Both the position numbers and the translations under genes were made by a program. Shown here piece by piece: positions 17,672-26,808 of a stretch of 64,000 nucleotides of DNA. Source of the stretch: Terrimonas pollutisoli (GTDB lineage: Bacteria; Bacteroidota; Bacteroidia; Chitinophagales; Chitinophagaceae). The notes under the pieces were generated by a model, which saw only the letters and a program-made list of their open reading frames with translations, had not been told where the DNA came from and made no database searches. How positions within the stretch are numbered: position 1 is the first letter of the stretch; every line of letters begins with the position of its first letter. The DNA is taken from positions 62,001 to 126,000 of the forward strand of contig NZ_JARKNA010000010.1 in the NCBI RefSeq assembly GCF_029360765.1, in the 5' to 3' direction.

Positions 17672-20600
17672 TTATTTCACGCTGACTAAAATTTTGATCT
17701 TTCCTGTTCCTTCGCAGTTAAAACCCTCCAATGCTTTTCCGATAATTTGCCCGGGTTTTACTTTATCAGGATCTGCTTTCATGGCAACTCCCTTTATTGA
17801 AGAAGTAACGATAAGGTCGCCCCGTTTAATAGCACCGCCTTCCAGGCAAACTTTTGTGGGTATCACTCCAATCACACCCATTGGCACCATGTCATCTAAC
17901 CGGTTCTGTTCTGCATTCCTTTCTGTCAGCAGCAGCCCTGGTTTTGTTGCGTATACACCGGCAACCAATGTAGAATAAGCAGTCGATGATTTTTCTACGG
18001 TGCGGTCAGACGATTCGGAGATCACAAGCACATCACCCGCTTCATATTCTTTTACATCACCTTCAACATCGAAATATTCCGCCACATCTGCGCCCCCAAC
18101 CTGTGTTCCCCCGTTAAAAAATCCTTTACCGGTTTCATCAATCCGTGCGACGTTCACGCCATTCGCCATAAATACTGCAGGATTTCCCACATCTGCTCCT
18201 TCAATAGCCGCTACCAATGCATTACCGTTGACATAACCATTAGTGTTTGCCAGGGCCAACACACCTGTTGCACCATCTGCATCACCGATGCCCTGTACAC
18301 CTCCAAATGTCCCGGTATTTCTACCTACGATGGCTGCTGCGCTATTGCTTCCTGTCAGACCGACAATACCTTCACCGCCACCAAAATTATATCCCAACAG
18401 TCCGGCAGAGGTTGGACTATAAGTAATACCCCAAACACCGTGACCGTTTTCGGAAATGGCCGAAACACCGCTACCGGTTCCTACATTATATGCACTTAAT
18501 GCATCCCATGAGCTTGAATAATTAGAGATGTCAAAGTAACCAGCTATATTATCTGTACTGGTTCCGAAAACTCCAACTCCATTGGTTGAATTTCCATATA
18601 CCCCGTTACCCGAAGTGGAAACTCCATAAACACCGGCGCCAGAACCATTGTGTGAACCCCAAATACCCACACCATTCACGCCTGTTCCATTATTTATTCC
18701 GCGAAGGCCGGCAGATGAACTTCCGGCAGCAGCTGAAGATATTCTTCCGATAACGCCGATTGTGTTTGCACCTGTTGAGCCATTAGTACCTTCTAAAGCC
18801 GCACCGGCTCCCTGGTTTGACAAGGAAAAAAGACTCGAAGCATTGGTGGCTGTGGCAGAATAAGGCAACGTAAGACCGGCATCAGCTGCAGGCGCCCATT
18901 GTGTGCCATTGAATTTTAATACCTGGCCGCTGGCTGGTACAGTATTGCTGACTGTAACTCCCTGCAATTTATTTACCGACGGGTTAGGATATGTTCCGGC
19001 TAAATCGCCTCCCGCACTTCCATTCGGTGGTAGTGTTGTTGGAATAACACCGGCCGCAAGTTTGGCGGAAGTCACTGAAGCATCGATAATTTTTAATGTC
19101 GATACAGAATTATCGGCAAGTTTTGTAGTTGTTATTACTCCTGTTCCAATAGTTGGATTGGGATAGGTTCCTGCTAATTCACCTCCTGCTGTTCCGCTTG
19201 GTGGCAAGGTTGTCGGAATAACTCCCGCTGCAAGTTTTGCCGAAGTAACGGACGCATCAATAATTTTTGAAGTCGATACAGAATTATCGGCAAGCTTTGC
19301 AGTTGTTACCACACCTGTTCCAATAGTTGGGTTGGGATAGGTTCCTGCTAACTCACCTCCTGCTGTTCCGCTTGGTGGCAAGGTTGTTGGTATAACACCC
19401 GCAGCAAGTTTTACCGAAGTAACAGATGCATCAATAATTTTTGATGTCGATACAGAATTATCGGCAAGTTTTGCAGTTGTTATCACACCTGTTCCAATAG
19501 TTGGATTGGGATAAGTCCCTGAAAGGTCACCTCCTGCTGTTCCATCCGGTGGTAATGACGTTGGAATAACACCCGCTGCAAGTTTTGCCGAGGTCACTGA
19601 CGCATCAGCAATCTTCAAAGTTGTAACAGAGTTATCAGCAAGCTTGCCGTTGGTAACAGCTCCATTTATAATGGTTGGATTTGGATAACTGCCTGTAAGA
19701 TCACCACCCGCTGTCCCACTCGGTGGCAGCGTTGTTGGTATAACACCGGCCGCAAGTTTGGCGGAAGTAACAGACGCATCAATAATTTTTGATGTCGATA
19801 CAGAATTATCGGCAAGTTTTGCAGTTGTTATCACACCTGTTCCAACAGTTGGATTGGGATAAGTCCCTGAAAGGTCACCTCCTGCTGTTCCATCCGGCGG
19901 TAATGACGTTGGAATAACACCCGCTGCAAGTTTTGCCGAGGTCACTGACGCATCAGCAATCTTCAAAGTTGTAACAGAGTTGTCAGCAAGCTTACCATTG
20001 GTAACAGCTCCATTTGTAATGGTTGGATTTGGATAACTGCCTGCAAGATCACCGCCCGCTGTTCCACTAGGGGGTAATGATGTCGGAATAACTCCGGCTG
20101 CAAGTTTGGCGGCAGTAACAGATGCATCGATAATTTTTGAAGTCGATACAGAATTATCGGCAAGTTTATTTGTATTTACTGCGCCGTCAGCAATTTTAGG
20201 AGTGATGACAGCACCGTTTGCAATTTTTGAATTAGTTACCGATCCTGCACCAATATTTGGATTCGGATACGTTCCTGAGAGATCACCTCCTGCCGGACCT
20301 GTTGGACTGCCCCCTCCTCCAAACACTACGTCGGGGCCAAGTTTTGCCATGGTAATAGAACCATCCAATACTTTTGAAGTGGTAACTGCATCGTCCGCAA
20401 GCTTTGCCGTTGTTATTACTCCTGCTCCAATAGTTGGATTGGGATAAGTTCCCGTAAGATCACCTCCTGCTGCCCCATCCGGTGGCAATGATGTTGGAAT
20501 GACTCCTGCTGCAAGTTTTGCTGAGGTCACCGAGGCGTCGATAATTTTTGAAGTCGATACAGAATTATCTGCAAGTTTGCCATTGGTTATTGCTCCATTT

Positions 20601-23422
20601 GTAATTGTTGGATTGGGATAAGTGCCTGTAAGATCACCACCCGCTGTTCCATTCGGTGGTAATGAAGTTGGAATAACTCCCGCTGCCAATTTTGCTGACG
20701 TCACTGAAGCATCAGCAATTTTTAAAGTTGTTACTGAGTTAGTGGCAAGTTTGCCATTGGTAATTGCTCCATTTGTAATGGTTGGATTGGGATAACTTCC
20801 TGTAAGATCACCACCCGCTGTTCCATTCGGTGGTAATGAGGTTGGAATAACTCCCGCTGCAAGCTTTGCTGATGTTACCGAAGCATCGGCGATCTTCAAA
20901 GTTGTTACTGAGTTAGTGGCAAGCTTGCCATTGGTTATTGCTCCATTTGTAATTGTTGGATTGGGATAAATGCCTGTAAGATCACCACCCGCTGTTCCAT
21001 TCGGTGGTAATGAGGTTGGAATAACTCCCGCTGCAAGCTTTGCTGATGTCACCGAAGCATCGGCGATCTTCAAAGTTGTTACTGAGTTAGTGGCAAGCTT
21101 GCCATTGGTTATTGCTCCATTTGTAATGGTTGGATTGGGATAAGTGCCTGTAAGATCACCACCCGCTGTTCCATTCGGTGGTAATGAGGTTGGAATAACT
21201 CCCGCTGCCAATTTTGCTGACGTCACTGAAGCATCAGCAATTTTTAAAGTTGTTACTGAGTTAGTGGCAAGCTTGCCATTGGTAATTGCTCCATTTGTAA
21301 TTGTTGGATTGGGATAACTTCCTGTAAGATCACCACCCGCTGTTCCATTCGGTGGTAATGAGGTTGGAATAACTCCCGCTGCCAATTTTGCTGACGTCAC
21401 TGAAGCATCAGCAATTTTTAAAGTTGTTACTGAGTTAGTGGCGAGCTTGCCATTGGTTATTGCTCCATTTGTAATTGTTGGATTGGGATAACTTCCTGTA
21501 AGATCACCACCCGCTGTTCCATTCGGTGGTAATGAGGTTGGAATAACTCCCGCTGCCAATTTTGCTGACGTCACTGAAGCATCAGCAATTTTTAAAGTTG
21601 TTACTGAGTTAGTGGCGAGCTTGCCATTGGTTATTGCTCCATTTGTAATTGTTGGATTGGGATAAGTGCCTGTAAGGTCACCACCCGCTGTTCCACTTGG
21701 AGGCAATGTCGTTGGAATAACGCCGGCTGCAAGTTTTGCTGATGTTACCGAAGCGTCGGCGATCTTCAAAGTTGTTACCGAGTTAGTGGCAAGTTTGCCA
21801 TTGGTTATTGCTCCATTTGTAATTGTTGGATTGGGATAACTACCTGTAAGGTCACCACCCGCTGTTCCACTCGGAGGCAATGTTGTCGGAATAACTCCTG
21901 CTGCCAATTTTGCTGACGTCACTGAAGCATCAGCAATTTTTAAAGTTGTTACTGAGTTAGTGGCAAGCTTGCCATTGGTAATTGCTCCATTTGTAATGGT
22001 TGGATTGGGATAACTTCCTGTAAGATCACCACCCGCTGTTCCATTCGGTGGTAATGAGGTTGGAATAACTCCCGCTGCCAATTTTGCTGACGTCACTGAA
22101 GCATCAGCAATTTTTAAAGTTGTTACTGAGTTAGTGGCAAGCTTGCCATTGGTAATTGCTCCATTTGTAATGGTTGGATTGGGATAAGTGCCTGTAAGAT
22201 CACCACCCGCTGTTCCATTCGGTGGTAATGAGGTTGGAATAACTCCCGCTGCAAGCTTTGCTGATGTTACCGACGCATCGGCGATCTTCAAAGTTGTTAC
22301 TGAGTTAGTGGCAAGCTTGCCATTGGTTATAGCTCCATTTGTAATCGTTGGATTGGGATAACTACCTGTAAGGTCACCACCCGCTGTTCCACTCGGAGGC
22401 AATGTTGTCGGAATAACTCCTGCTGCCAATTTCGCTGATGTAACTGATGCATTGGCGATCTTCGATGTGGTCACAGAGTTAGTGGCAAGTTTGCCATTGG
22501 TTATAATTCCATTTTTAATTGTTGGGTTGGGATAGGTGCCTGCAAGGTCACCACCGGCTGTTCCGCCTGGAGGTAGTGATGTTGGAATAACGCCGGCTGC
22601 AAGTTTTGCACTTGTTATGGATGCATCAGCGATTTTCGAAGTGCTGACAGAGTTATCTGCCAGTTTATTTGTTGCCACTGCACCATCTGCAAGTTTCAAA
22701 GTTGTAACAGAATTATCAGCGATTTTATCGTTGGTAATCGCCCCATTTGTAATGCCTGGATTTGGATAGTTGCCTGTAAGATCACCACCCGCTGTTCCGC
22801 CTGGAGGCAGTGATGTTGGAATAACGCCGGCTGCAAGTTTTGCGGAAGTCACTGATGAATCAACAATCTTTGAAGTGCTGACGGAATTATCGGCAAGTTT
22901 ATTTGTTACAACAGCGCCATCTGAAAGTTTTGAGCTCGTAATAGCATCGGGTTTGATATCCGGATTTGGATAAATGCCTGAAAGATCTCCGCCTGCCGAA
23001 CCAGTCGGCGTACTACTGGCAGCATTTCCTGCAAACAGTGCATAAGGCACTGACAGTAATTGACCGGCGCCAAGATCAAGAAAATTCGATCCACCTTCGG
23101 GATCAATTTCCACTTGCAGAAATTTTGCTCCTGCATTCCAGTTGATCCCTGATATAGTTCCTGTCACGTTAACTGCACCCGCACTTCCGATAGCTATACT
23201 AAACAGGCCCAGGTTGCTTGTAGTGACATTTCTTACCTCTCTGTATACTACTGTTCCCGTTGCATTGCCATCACGTATGGACAACCGAATTGCAATGTTT
23301 TTGCCTGGTATAACATTTCCAACCGCATTTCTTGCAATACCCTGGTAGTTGATCTGGTTGGGCACCTGTGCATTAAGGATCGAAGAATATAGGATCAGCA
23401 AAAAGAGTAAAATCTTTTTCAT
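17672..23422 (-). CDS. Giant secreted repeat protein with tail-fibre-like 58-residue repeats
   Basis: The start is the ATG at 23422 (MKKILLFLLILYSSILNAQ, a signal peptide); the 16-codon upstream extension is unlikely. The 1916-residue protein begins with a domain common in exported Bacteroidota proteins (QVPNQINYQGIARNAVGNVI, ~20-140). It then has about 21 copies of a 58-residue unit of the type AGVIPTSLPP-GTAGGDL-YPNP-TNGKLA-SVTT-KIADASVTSAKLA, like the collar repeats of phage tail fibres. Next are Gly-rich repeats (GVYGNSTNGVGVFGTSTDN, GVWGSHNGSGAGVYGVSTSG) and a C-terminal domain (ADVAEYFDVEGDVKEYEAGDVLVI ... GKALEGFNC) seen on other surface fibres. No T9SS sorting domain is visible. It is probably an extracellular fibre or adhesin; its route across the outer membrane is unknown. 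Confidence 0.88.
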   Translation of the reverse strand: MKKILLFLLILYSSILNAQVPNQINYQGIARNAVGNVIPGKNIAIRLSIRDGNATGTVVYREVRNVTTSNLGLFSIAIGSAGAVNVTGTISGINWNAGAKFLQVEIDPEGGSNFLDLGAGQLLSVPYALFAGNAASSTPTGSAGGDLSGIYPNPDIKPDAITSSKLSDGAVVTNKLADNSVSTSKIVDSSVTSAKLAAGVIPTSLPPGGTAGGDLTGNYPNPGITNGAITNDKIADNSVTTLKLADGAVATNKLADNSVSTSKIADASITSAKLAAGVIPTSLPPGGTAGGDLAGTYPNPTIKNGIITNGKLATNSVTTSKIANASVTSAKLAAGVIPTTLPPSGTAGGDLTGSYPNPTITNGAITNGKLATNSVTTLKIADASVTSAKLAAGVIPTSLPPNGTAGGDLTGTYPNPTITNGAITNGKLATNSVTTLKIADASVTSAKLAAGVIPTSLPPNGTAGGDLTGSYPNPTITNGAITNGKLATNSVTTLKIADASVTSAKLAAGVIPTTLPPSGTAGGDLTGSYPNPTITNGAITNGKLATNSVTTLKIADASVTSAKLAAGVIPTTLPPSGTAGGDLTGTYPNPTITNGAITNGKLATNSVTTLKIADASVTSAKLAAGVIPTSLPPNGTAGGDLTGSYPNPTITNGAITNGKLATNSVTTLKIADASVTSAKLAAGVIPTSLPPNGTAGGDLTGSYPNPTITNGAITNGKLATNSVTTLKIADASVTSAKLAAGVIPTSLPPNGTAGGDLTGTYPNPTITNGAITNGKLATNSVTTLKIADASVTSAKLAAGVIPTSLPPNGTAGGDLTGIYPNPTITNGAITNGKLATNSVTTLKIADASVTSAKLAAGVIPTSLPPNGTAGGDLTGSYPNPTITNGAITNGKLATNSVTTLKIADASVTSAKLAAGVIPTSLPPNGTAGGDLTGTYPNPTITNGAITNGKLADNSVSTSKIIDASVTSAKLAAGVIPTSLPPDGAAGGDLTGTYPNPTIGAGVITTAKLADDAVTTSKVLDGSITMAKLGPDVVFGGGGSPTGPAGGDLSGTYPNPNIGAGSVTNSKIANGAVITPKIADGAVNTNKLADNSVSTSKIIDASVTAAKLAAGVIPTSLPPSGTAGGDLAGSYPNPTITNGAVTNGKLADNSVTTLKIADASVTSAKLAAGVIPTSLPPDGTAGGDLSGTYPNPTVGTGVITTAKLADNSVSTSKIIDASVTSAKLAAGVIPTTLPPSGTAGGDLTGSYPNPTIINGAVTNGKLADNSVTTLKIADASVTSAKLAAGVIPTSLPPDGTAGGDLSGTYPNPTIGTGVITTAKLADNSVSTSKIIDASVTSVKLAAGVIPTTLPPSGTAGGELAGTYPNPTIGTGVVTTAKLADNSVSTSKIIDASVTSAKLAAGVIPTTLPPSGTAGGELAGTYPNPTIGTGVITTTKLADNSVSTLKIIDASVTSAKLAAGVIPTTLPPNGSAGGDLAGTYPNPSVNKLQGVTVSNTVPASGQVLKFNGTQWAPAADAGLTLPYSATATNASSLFSLSNQGAGAALEGTNGSTGANTIGVIGRISSAAAGSSSAGLRGINNGTGVNGVGIWGSHNGSGAGVYGVSTSGNGVYGNSTNGVGVFGTSTDNIAGYFDISNYSSSWDALSAYNVGTGSGVSAISENGHGVWGITYSPTSAGLLGYNFGGGEGIVGLTGSNSAAAIVGRNTGTFGGVQGIGDADGATGVLALANTNGYVNGNALVAAIEGADVGNPAVFMANGVNVARIDETGKGFFNGGTQVGGADVAEYFDVEGDVKEYEAGDVLVISESSDRTVEKSSTAYSTLVAGVYATKPGLLLTERNAEQNRLDDMVPMGVIGVIPTKVCLEGGAIKRGDLIVTSSIKGVAMKADPDKVKPGQIIGKALEGFNCEGTGKIKILVSVK
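18978..22860 (-). repeat. Tandem 174-bp repeat array inside the giant repeat gene
   Basis: About 21 units of 174 bp (58 codons) can be counted by the AGVIPT motif, plus two related half-units. Units 3-12 (roughly 20640-22540) are nearly identical in DNA, whereas units near both ends differ. Between about 19500 and 20050 a two-unit block repeats at 348 bp (for example GGTAATGACG at 19551 and 19899). The array is in frame throughout. Confidence 0.93.
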
Positions 23423-23462
23423 GCAGGTAGTTTTTGGTTCGTAAATAGAATTGGATGGTTTA

Positions 23463-23987
23463 TTATTCAATTTTTAAAATTTTATACGTTCCATGCTTTG
23501 ATAAGTATCCGGGGTCACCCTCAAGAATTATCTGAAGCAGATAGCTACCACTTGGCAAATTTGTCAAAGGAATACGATGTATAAGATCCACTCCATTACA
23601 AGTTATTTGTTGAGCGTAGACTTTCTTTCCAAGCATATCGTAAAACCCGAATGTGACCTGACCTTTTTGCTTGGTAAAAAAATTTATTTCAACGAAACGG
23701 GATGCAGGATTAGGAAAAACTTTGACCTCCTCTGTCGCAAACTGACCCTGACCATAGAAAGTTCCGGGAAACAAAAGATAAGGCTGCAGAAATCCATTTG
23801 AAACAATCAATTGATTGCCTGATTGCATTTGGTTCACTAATGCCATTTCACCAATACTCCATTCAAATTGATAGTAACCGTTTTTAGCTGTGCCGCCACT
23901 TACGTTGACAACTGAGGACGAAATGCTTTGAGCATCACAGATCGCGGAAATAAGAATACCTACGATAATGGTGGTGGCATTTTTCAT
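23463..23987 (-). CDS. Small T9SS type A sorting-domain protein
   Basis: 174 residues: signal peptide (MKNATTIIVGILISAICDAQ), a short conserved module (YYQFEWSIGEMALVNQM...SNGFLQPY) found in small secreted proteins of this phylum, and a C-terminal T9SS sorting domain starting at VKVFPNPASRFVEINF (~88) and ending with GSYLLQIILEG...YKILKIE. It is the first gene of the operon with the giant repeat protein, 40 bp before that gene's start. It is likely exported by T9SS and fixed to the cell surface, perhaps as an anchor for the fibre. Confidence 0.87.
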   Translation of the reverse strand: MKNATTIIVGILISAICDAQSISSSVVNVSGGTAKNGYYQFEWSIGEMALVNQMQSGNQLIVSNGFLQPYLLFPGTFYGQGQFATEEVKVFPNPASRFVEINFFTKQKGQVTFGFYDMLGKKVYAQQITCNGVDLIHRIPLTNLPSGSYLLQIILEGDPGYLSKHGTYKILKIE

Positions 23988-24515
23988 AGTAGTGGATTCA
24001 AATATTTAACTGATACAACCTTAATGTATCAGGACGAAAATAAATAAATACTTATTATTGTGAAAGGTAGTTTTCACTACACTTCTCTTTAGTATAATTC
24101 CTACTTAACAAGCGCATAATTTATATAGTTACTTAGTAAAAAACAGTTTCAAAAGTTGCAAACCCGGATAAACTGTGTTCACCGGAAAATGATTGAAAGA
24201 GACAAAATGATGTTTCCCCTGATTTCATTTAAGTTTTTTTGATTCAATGGCGATAACTTTTAAAAAAAGTATTGATATTTTTATTTGTACCGGTTATTGT
24301 TTTTGCAAGTTGATTGGTTAAACCGGGGAATATTTTTAACGGTATTGATCAATTAGTCAAATTAAAAAGCAACTCCATTAAATTCCCTCTCTTCCGCTAT
24401 TAAAGCATCATCACTAAAATAATCTCCCTCACTCTTTATCCCGTTTTTGCAAGATGGACCTTCTGTTTATCTAGCGTCAGCTAAATCCCTATTTTTACCG
24501 AAAGCATTTTTATAT
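23988..24515. other. AT-rich divergent intergenic region
   Basis: 528 bp between the divergent T9SS operon and the Atg22-type transporter gene. It holds the inverted repeats CTGATAC/GTATCAG (24010-24032) and GTGAAA/TTTCAC (24060-24077) in the leader of the T9SS operon, and the 18-bp motif at 24090-24107 shared with the region upstream of the T9SS gene at 56850. The rest is AT-rich with no gene that I can support. Confidence 0.6.
24090..24107 (-). promoter_or_regulatory. Shared upstream motif, copy 1
   Basis: On the minus strand this reads TAAGTAGGAATTATACTA, identical in 17 of 18 bases to 58486-58503. It lies 103 bp upstream of a T9SS gene start. A regulator site is possible; nothing proves it. 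Confidence 0.45.
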
Positions 24516-25847
24516 ATGACGACGGCTCCGAAGAAAGTAGTAAATGGATGGGCCATGTATGACTGGGCCAATTCAGCTTACAATCTTGTTATCACTTCCA
24601 CAATATTTCCTGCCTATTTTGAAGCCGTGACTGGCGATGGGATTGAAGCCACCACACAGGATACTATCACCTTATTTGGGAGGGAGTTTGTTAATACATC
24701 CTTGTACAATTATGCACTGGCATTCGCATTTTTACTGGTAGCGATTATTTCTCCATTGCTTTCCTCTATTGCCGATTACAAAGGCAATAAGAAAAACTTC
24801 ATGAATTTTTTTCTTACCATGGGAAGCATTGCCTGTGCCTCACTTTTCTTTTTTGGAAGAAGCACTCTCACTATGGGCTTAATCAGCCTGGTAGTAGCTT
24901 GTGTGGGTTTTTGGGGAAGTCTTGTTTATTATAATTCTTTTTTGCCCGAGATTGCTGCGCCGCAGGATCGGGATCGCATCAGTGCCAAAGGATTTGCTTA
25001 TGGCTATGTAGGAAGTGTGCTGCTCCAAATCATTTGCTTTGTGTTTGTTTTTAAACCTGAGCTGATTGGTGGTAATAAAGAAACATCTATCCAATACCAA
25101 TTGTGTTTTTTATTGGTGGGGATCTGGTGGTGGGGATTTGGACAATTTTCGTTGAGCCGTTTACCGAAGTCGGAACCAGCCGGCACAGGAGACCTCACCC
25201 ATCACATTATTGCAAAGGGATATAAAGAACTGCAAAAGGTATGGCGTGAAGTATGGCAATTGCCAGTCCTCAGAAGATACCTTCTTTCATTTTTCTTTTA
25301 TAATATGGGAGTGCAAACAGTCATGCTTGCGGCTACATTATACGGCAAAAGTGAATTGGAAATTCCTACTACTAATCTTATAATCGCTATTCTTATTATC
25401 CAATTGATCGCCATTCCCGGTGCCTTTGCAATTTCTAAACTATCAGAGAAGATTGGCAATTTCCAGGCATTGATGATTGTGATTGCTTTTTGGATCGGCA
25501 TCTGCCTGTCCGGCTACATGATTCCCAAAAAGGGGATTATGGAGTTTTATTTATTAGCAACCGTTGTTGGTTTTGTAATGGGAGGCATACAATCACTAAG
25601 CCGTTCTACGTATTCTAAATTGATGCCTGAAACAAAAGATACCGCCTCCTTTTTTAGCTTTTATGATGTCACAGAAAAAGTAGCCATCGTCATCGGCATG
25701 TTTAGCTTTGGGTATATCAATGAATTTACCGGCTCTCAACGTTCATCCGTTTTAGCACTCATGATCTTTTTTGTAATAGGCTTACTCCTCCTGCTGTATA
25801 CAATTTCCACCAAAAATGGAAGCAAAGCAGCTGTGCAAAGCCAATAA
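24516..25847 (+). CDS. MFS transporter of the UMF1/Atg22 type
   Basis: Start chosen at ATG 24516 (MTTAPKKVVNGWAMYDWANSAYNLV), the conserved N-terminus of this family; the upstream extension is unlikely. The protein (443 aa) has about 12 membrane helices, with the family's NGWAMYDWANSAYNLVITSTIFPAYF at the start and GGIQSLSRSTYSKLMPE in the C-terminal half. Atg22-like proteins export amino acids in yeast; bacterial members are uncharacterised efflux or uptake carriers. It may be co-transcribed with the MBL hydrolase 68 bp downstream. Confidence 0.88.
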   Translation: MTTAPKKVVNGWAMYDWANSAYNLVITSTIFPAYFEAVTGDGIEATTQDTITLFGREFVNTSLYNYALAFAFLLVAIISPLLSSIADYKGNKKNFMNFFLTMGSIACASLFFFGRSTLTMGLISLVVACVGFWGSLVYYNSFLPEIAAPQDRDRISAKGFAYGYVGSVLLQIICFVFVFKPELIGGNKETSIQYQLCFLLVGIWWWGFGQFSLSRLPKSEPAGTGDLTHHIIAKGYKELQKVWREVWQLPVLRRYLLSFFFYNMGVQTVMLAATLYGKSELEIPTTNLIIAILIIQLIAIPGAFAISKLSEKIGNFQALMIVIAFWIGICLSGYMIPKKGIMEFYLLATVVGFVMGGIQSLSRSTYSKLMPETKDTASFFSFYDVTEKVAIVIGMFSFGYINEFTGSQRSSVLALMIFFVIGLLLLLYTISTKNGSKAAVQSQ

Positions 25848-25915
25848 TTCGATTGTTTATTGCTTAGTGTTTAACTTCGGCTTTTAAGAAAATCTTCTGT
25901 TCAAAAACTGATATC

Positions 25916-26779
25916 ATGAATCTTTATACGGTCAATACCGGTTATTTCAAACTAGATGGCGGAGCAATGTTTGGTGTTGTCCCTAAAAGCATTTGGAACA
26001 AGATCAACCCGGCTGATGAAAACAATATGTGTTCATGGGCTCTTCGTTCATTATTGATTGAAGACGGAAAAAGATTGATACTTGTAGATAATGGTATGGG
26101 TGATAAGCAGGATGCAAAATTTTTCGGCCATTATTATTTACATGGTGATGATACACTGGACAAATCATTGGCAAAATATGGTTTCAACCGCAATGATATT
26201 ACCGATGTATTTCTTACTCACCTGCATTTCGATCATTGCGGCGGAAGCATTCTAAGAGAGGGTGAAAAACTGGTTCCCGCGTTTAAAAATGCCATTTATT
26301 GGAGCAATGAAGAACATTGGAATTGGGCCGTAAAACCCAATGAGAGGGAAAAAGCTTCTTTTTTAAAGGAAAACATTCTACCCATCCAGGAAAGCGGCCA
26401 ATTGAAATTTACTGAAACCGCTAAATCCAATGGGAGCCAGTTAGCCCAGGTTTCGTTTGCCGATAATTTCTCCATTCGATTTGTAAATGGTCATACACAG
26501 GCAATGATGCTGCCTCAGCTAAAGTATAACGGCAAAACAATTGTGTATATGGCTGACCTGCTTCCATCACAGGGACATATTCCTCTTCCTTATGTCATGG
26601 CTTATGATATGTTCCCAATGACCACATTGAATGAAAAAAAAGCTTTTTTGACCGAAGCCCTGGAGAATGATTATATATTATTTTTTGAGCATGATCCATT
26701 CTATGAATGTTGCAACCTGCAACAGACCGACAGGGGTATTCGCCCTAAAGACTTTTTCAAATTGGAGGAAATGATTTAA
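25916..26779 (+). CDS. Metallo-beta-lactamase-fold hydrolase
   Basis: 287 residues. The di-zinc motif HLHFDH is at 102-107, followed by further ligands in VNGHTQAMM and ADLLPSQGHIP, and a final His in FFEHDP. The overall shape (N-terminal GYFKLDGGAMFGVVPKSIWNK) is that of the lactonase/quorum-quenching-like MBL branch, but substrate cannot be inferred; Bacteroidota have many such proteins. There is no signal peptide, so it is cytoplasmic. It lies directly after the transporter gene. Confidence 0.87.
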   Translation: MNLYTVNTGYFKLDGGAMFGVVPKSIWNKINPADENNMCSWALRSLLIEDGKRLILVDNGMGDKQDAKFFGHYYLHGDDTLDKSLAKYGFNRNDITDVFLTHLHFDHCGGSILREGEKLVPAFKNAIYWSNEEHWNWAVKPNEREKASFLKENILPIQESGQLKFTETAKSNGSQLAQVSFADNFSIRFVNGHTQAMMLPQLKYNGKTIVYMADLLPSQGHIPLPYVMAYDMFPMTTLNEKKAFLTEALENDYILFFEHDPFYECCNLQQTDRGIRPKDFFKLEEMI

Positions 26780-26808
26780 GCCTATGATGTTATAGCTTGA
26801 GAACCTGA

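Noticed and set aside
18978..22860. CRISPR-like regular repetition
   Set aside because: The period is 174 bp, the repeats are in frame and protein coding, and there are no unique spacers.
17694..23348. Plus-strand open frames across the repeat gene (for example 20106-20447 and 22536-22973)
   Set aside because: They are antisense shadows of the repeat; their products are low-complexity mirrors of the coding frame.
24271..24295. Promoter with TTTTATTTGTAC, also seen near 4075
   Set aside because: It resembles a -7 box but does not fit TAnnTTTG, and no TTG lies at the right spacing.
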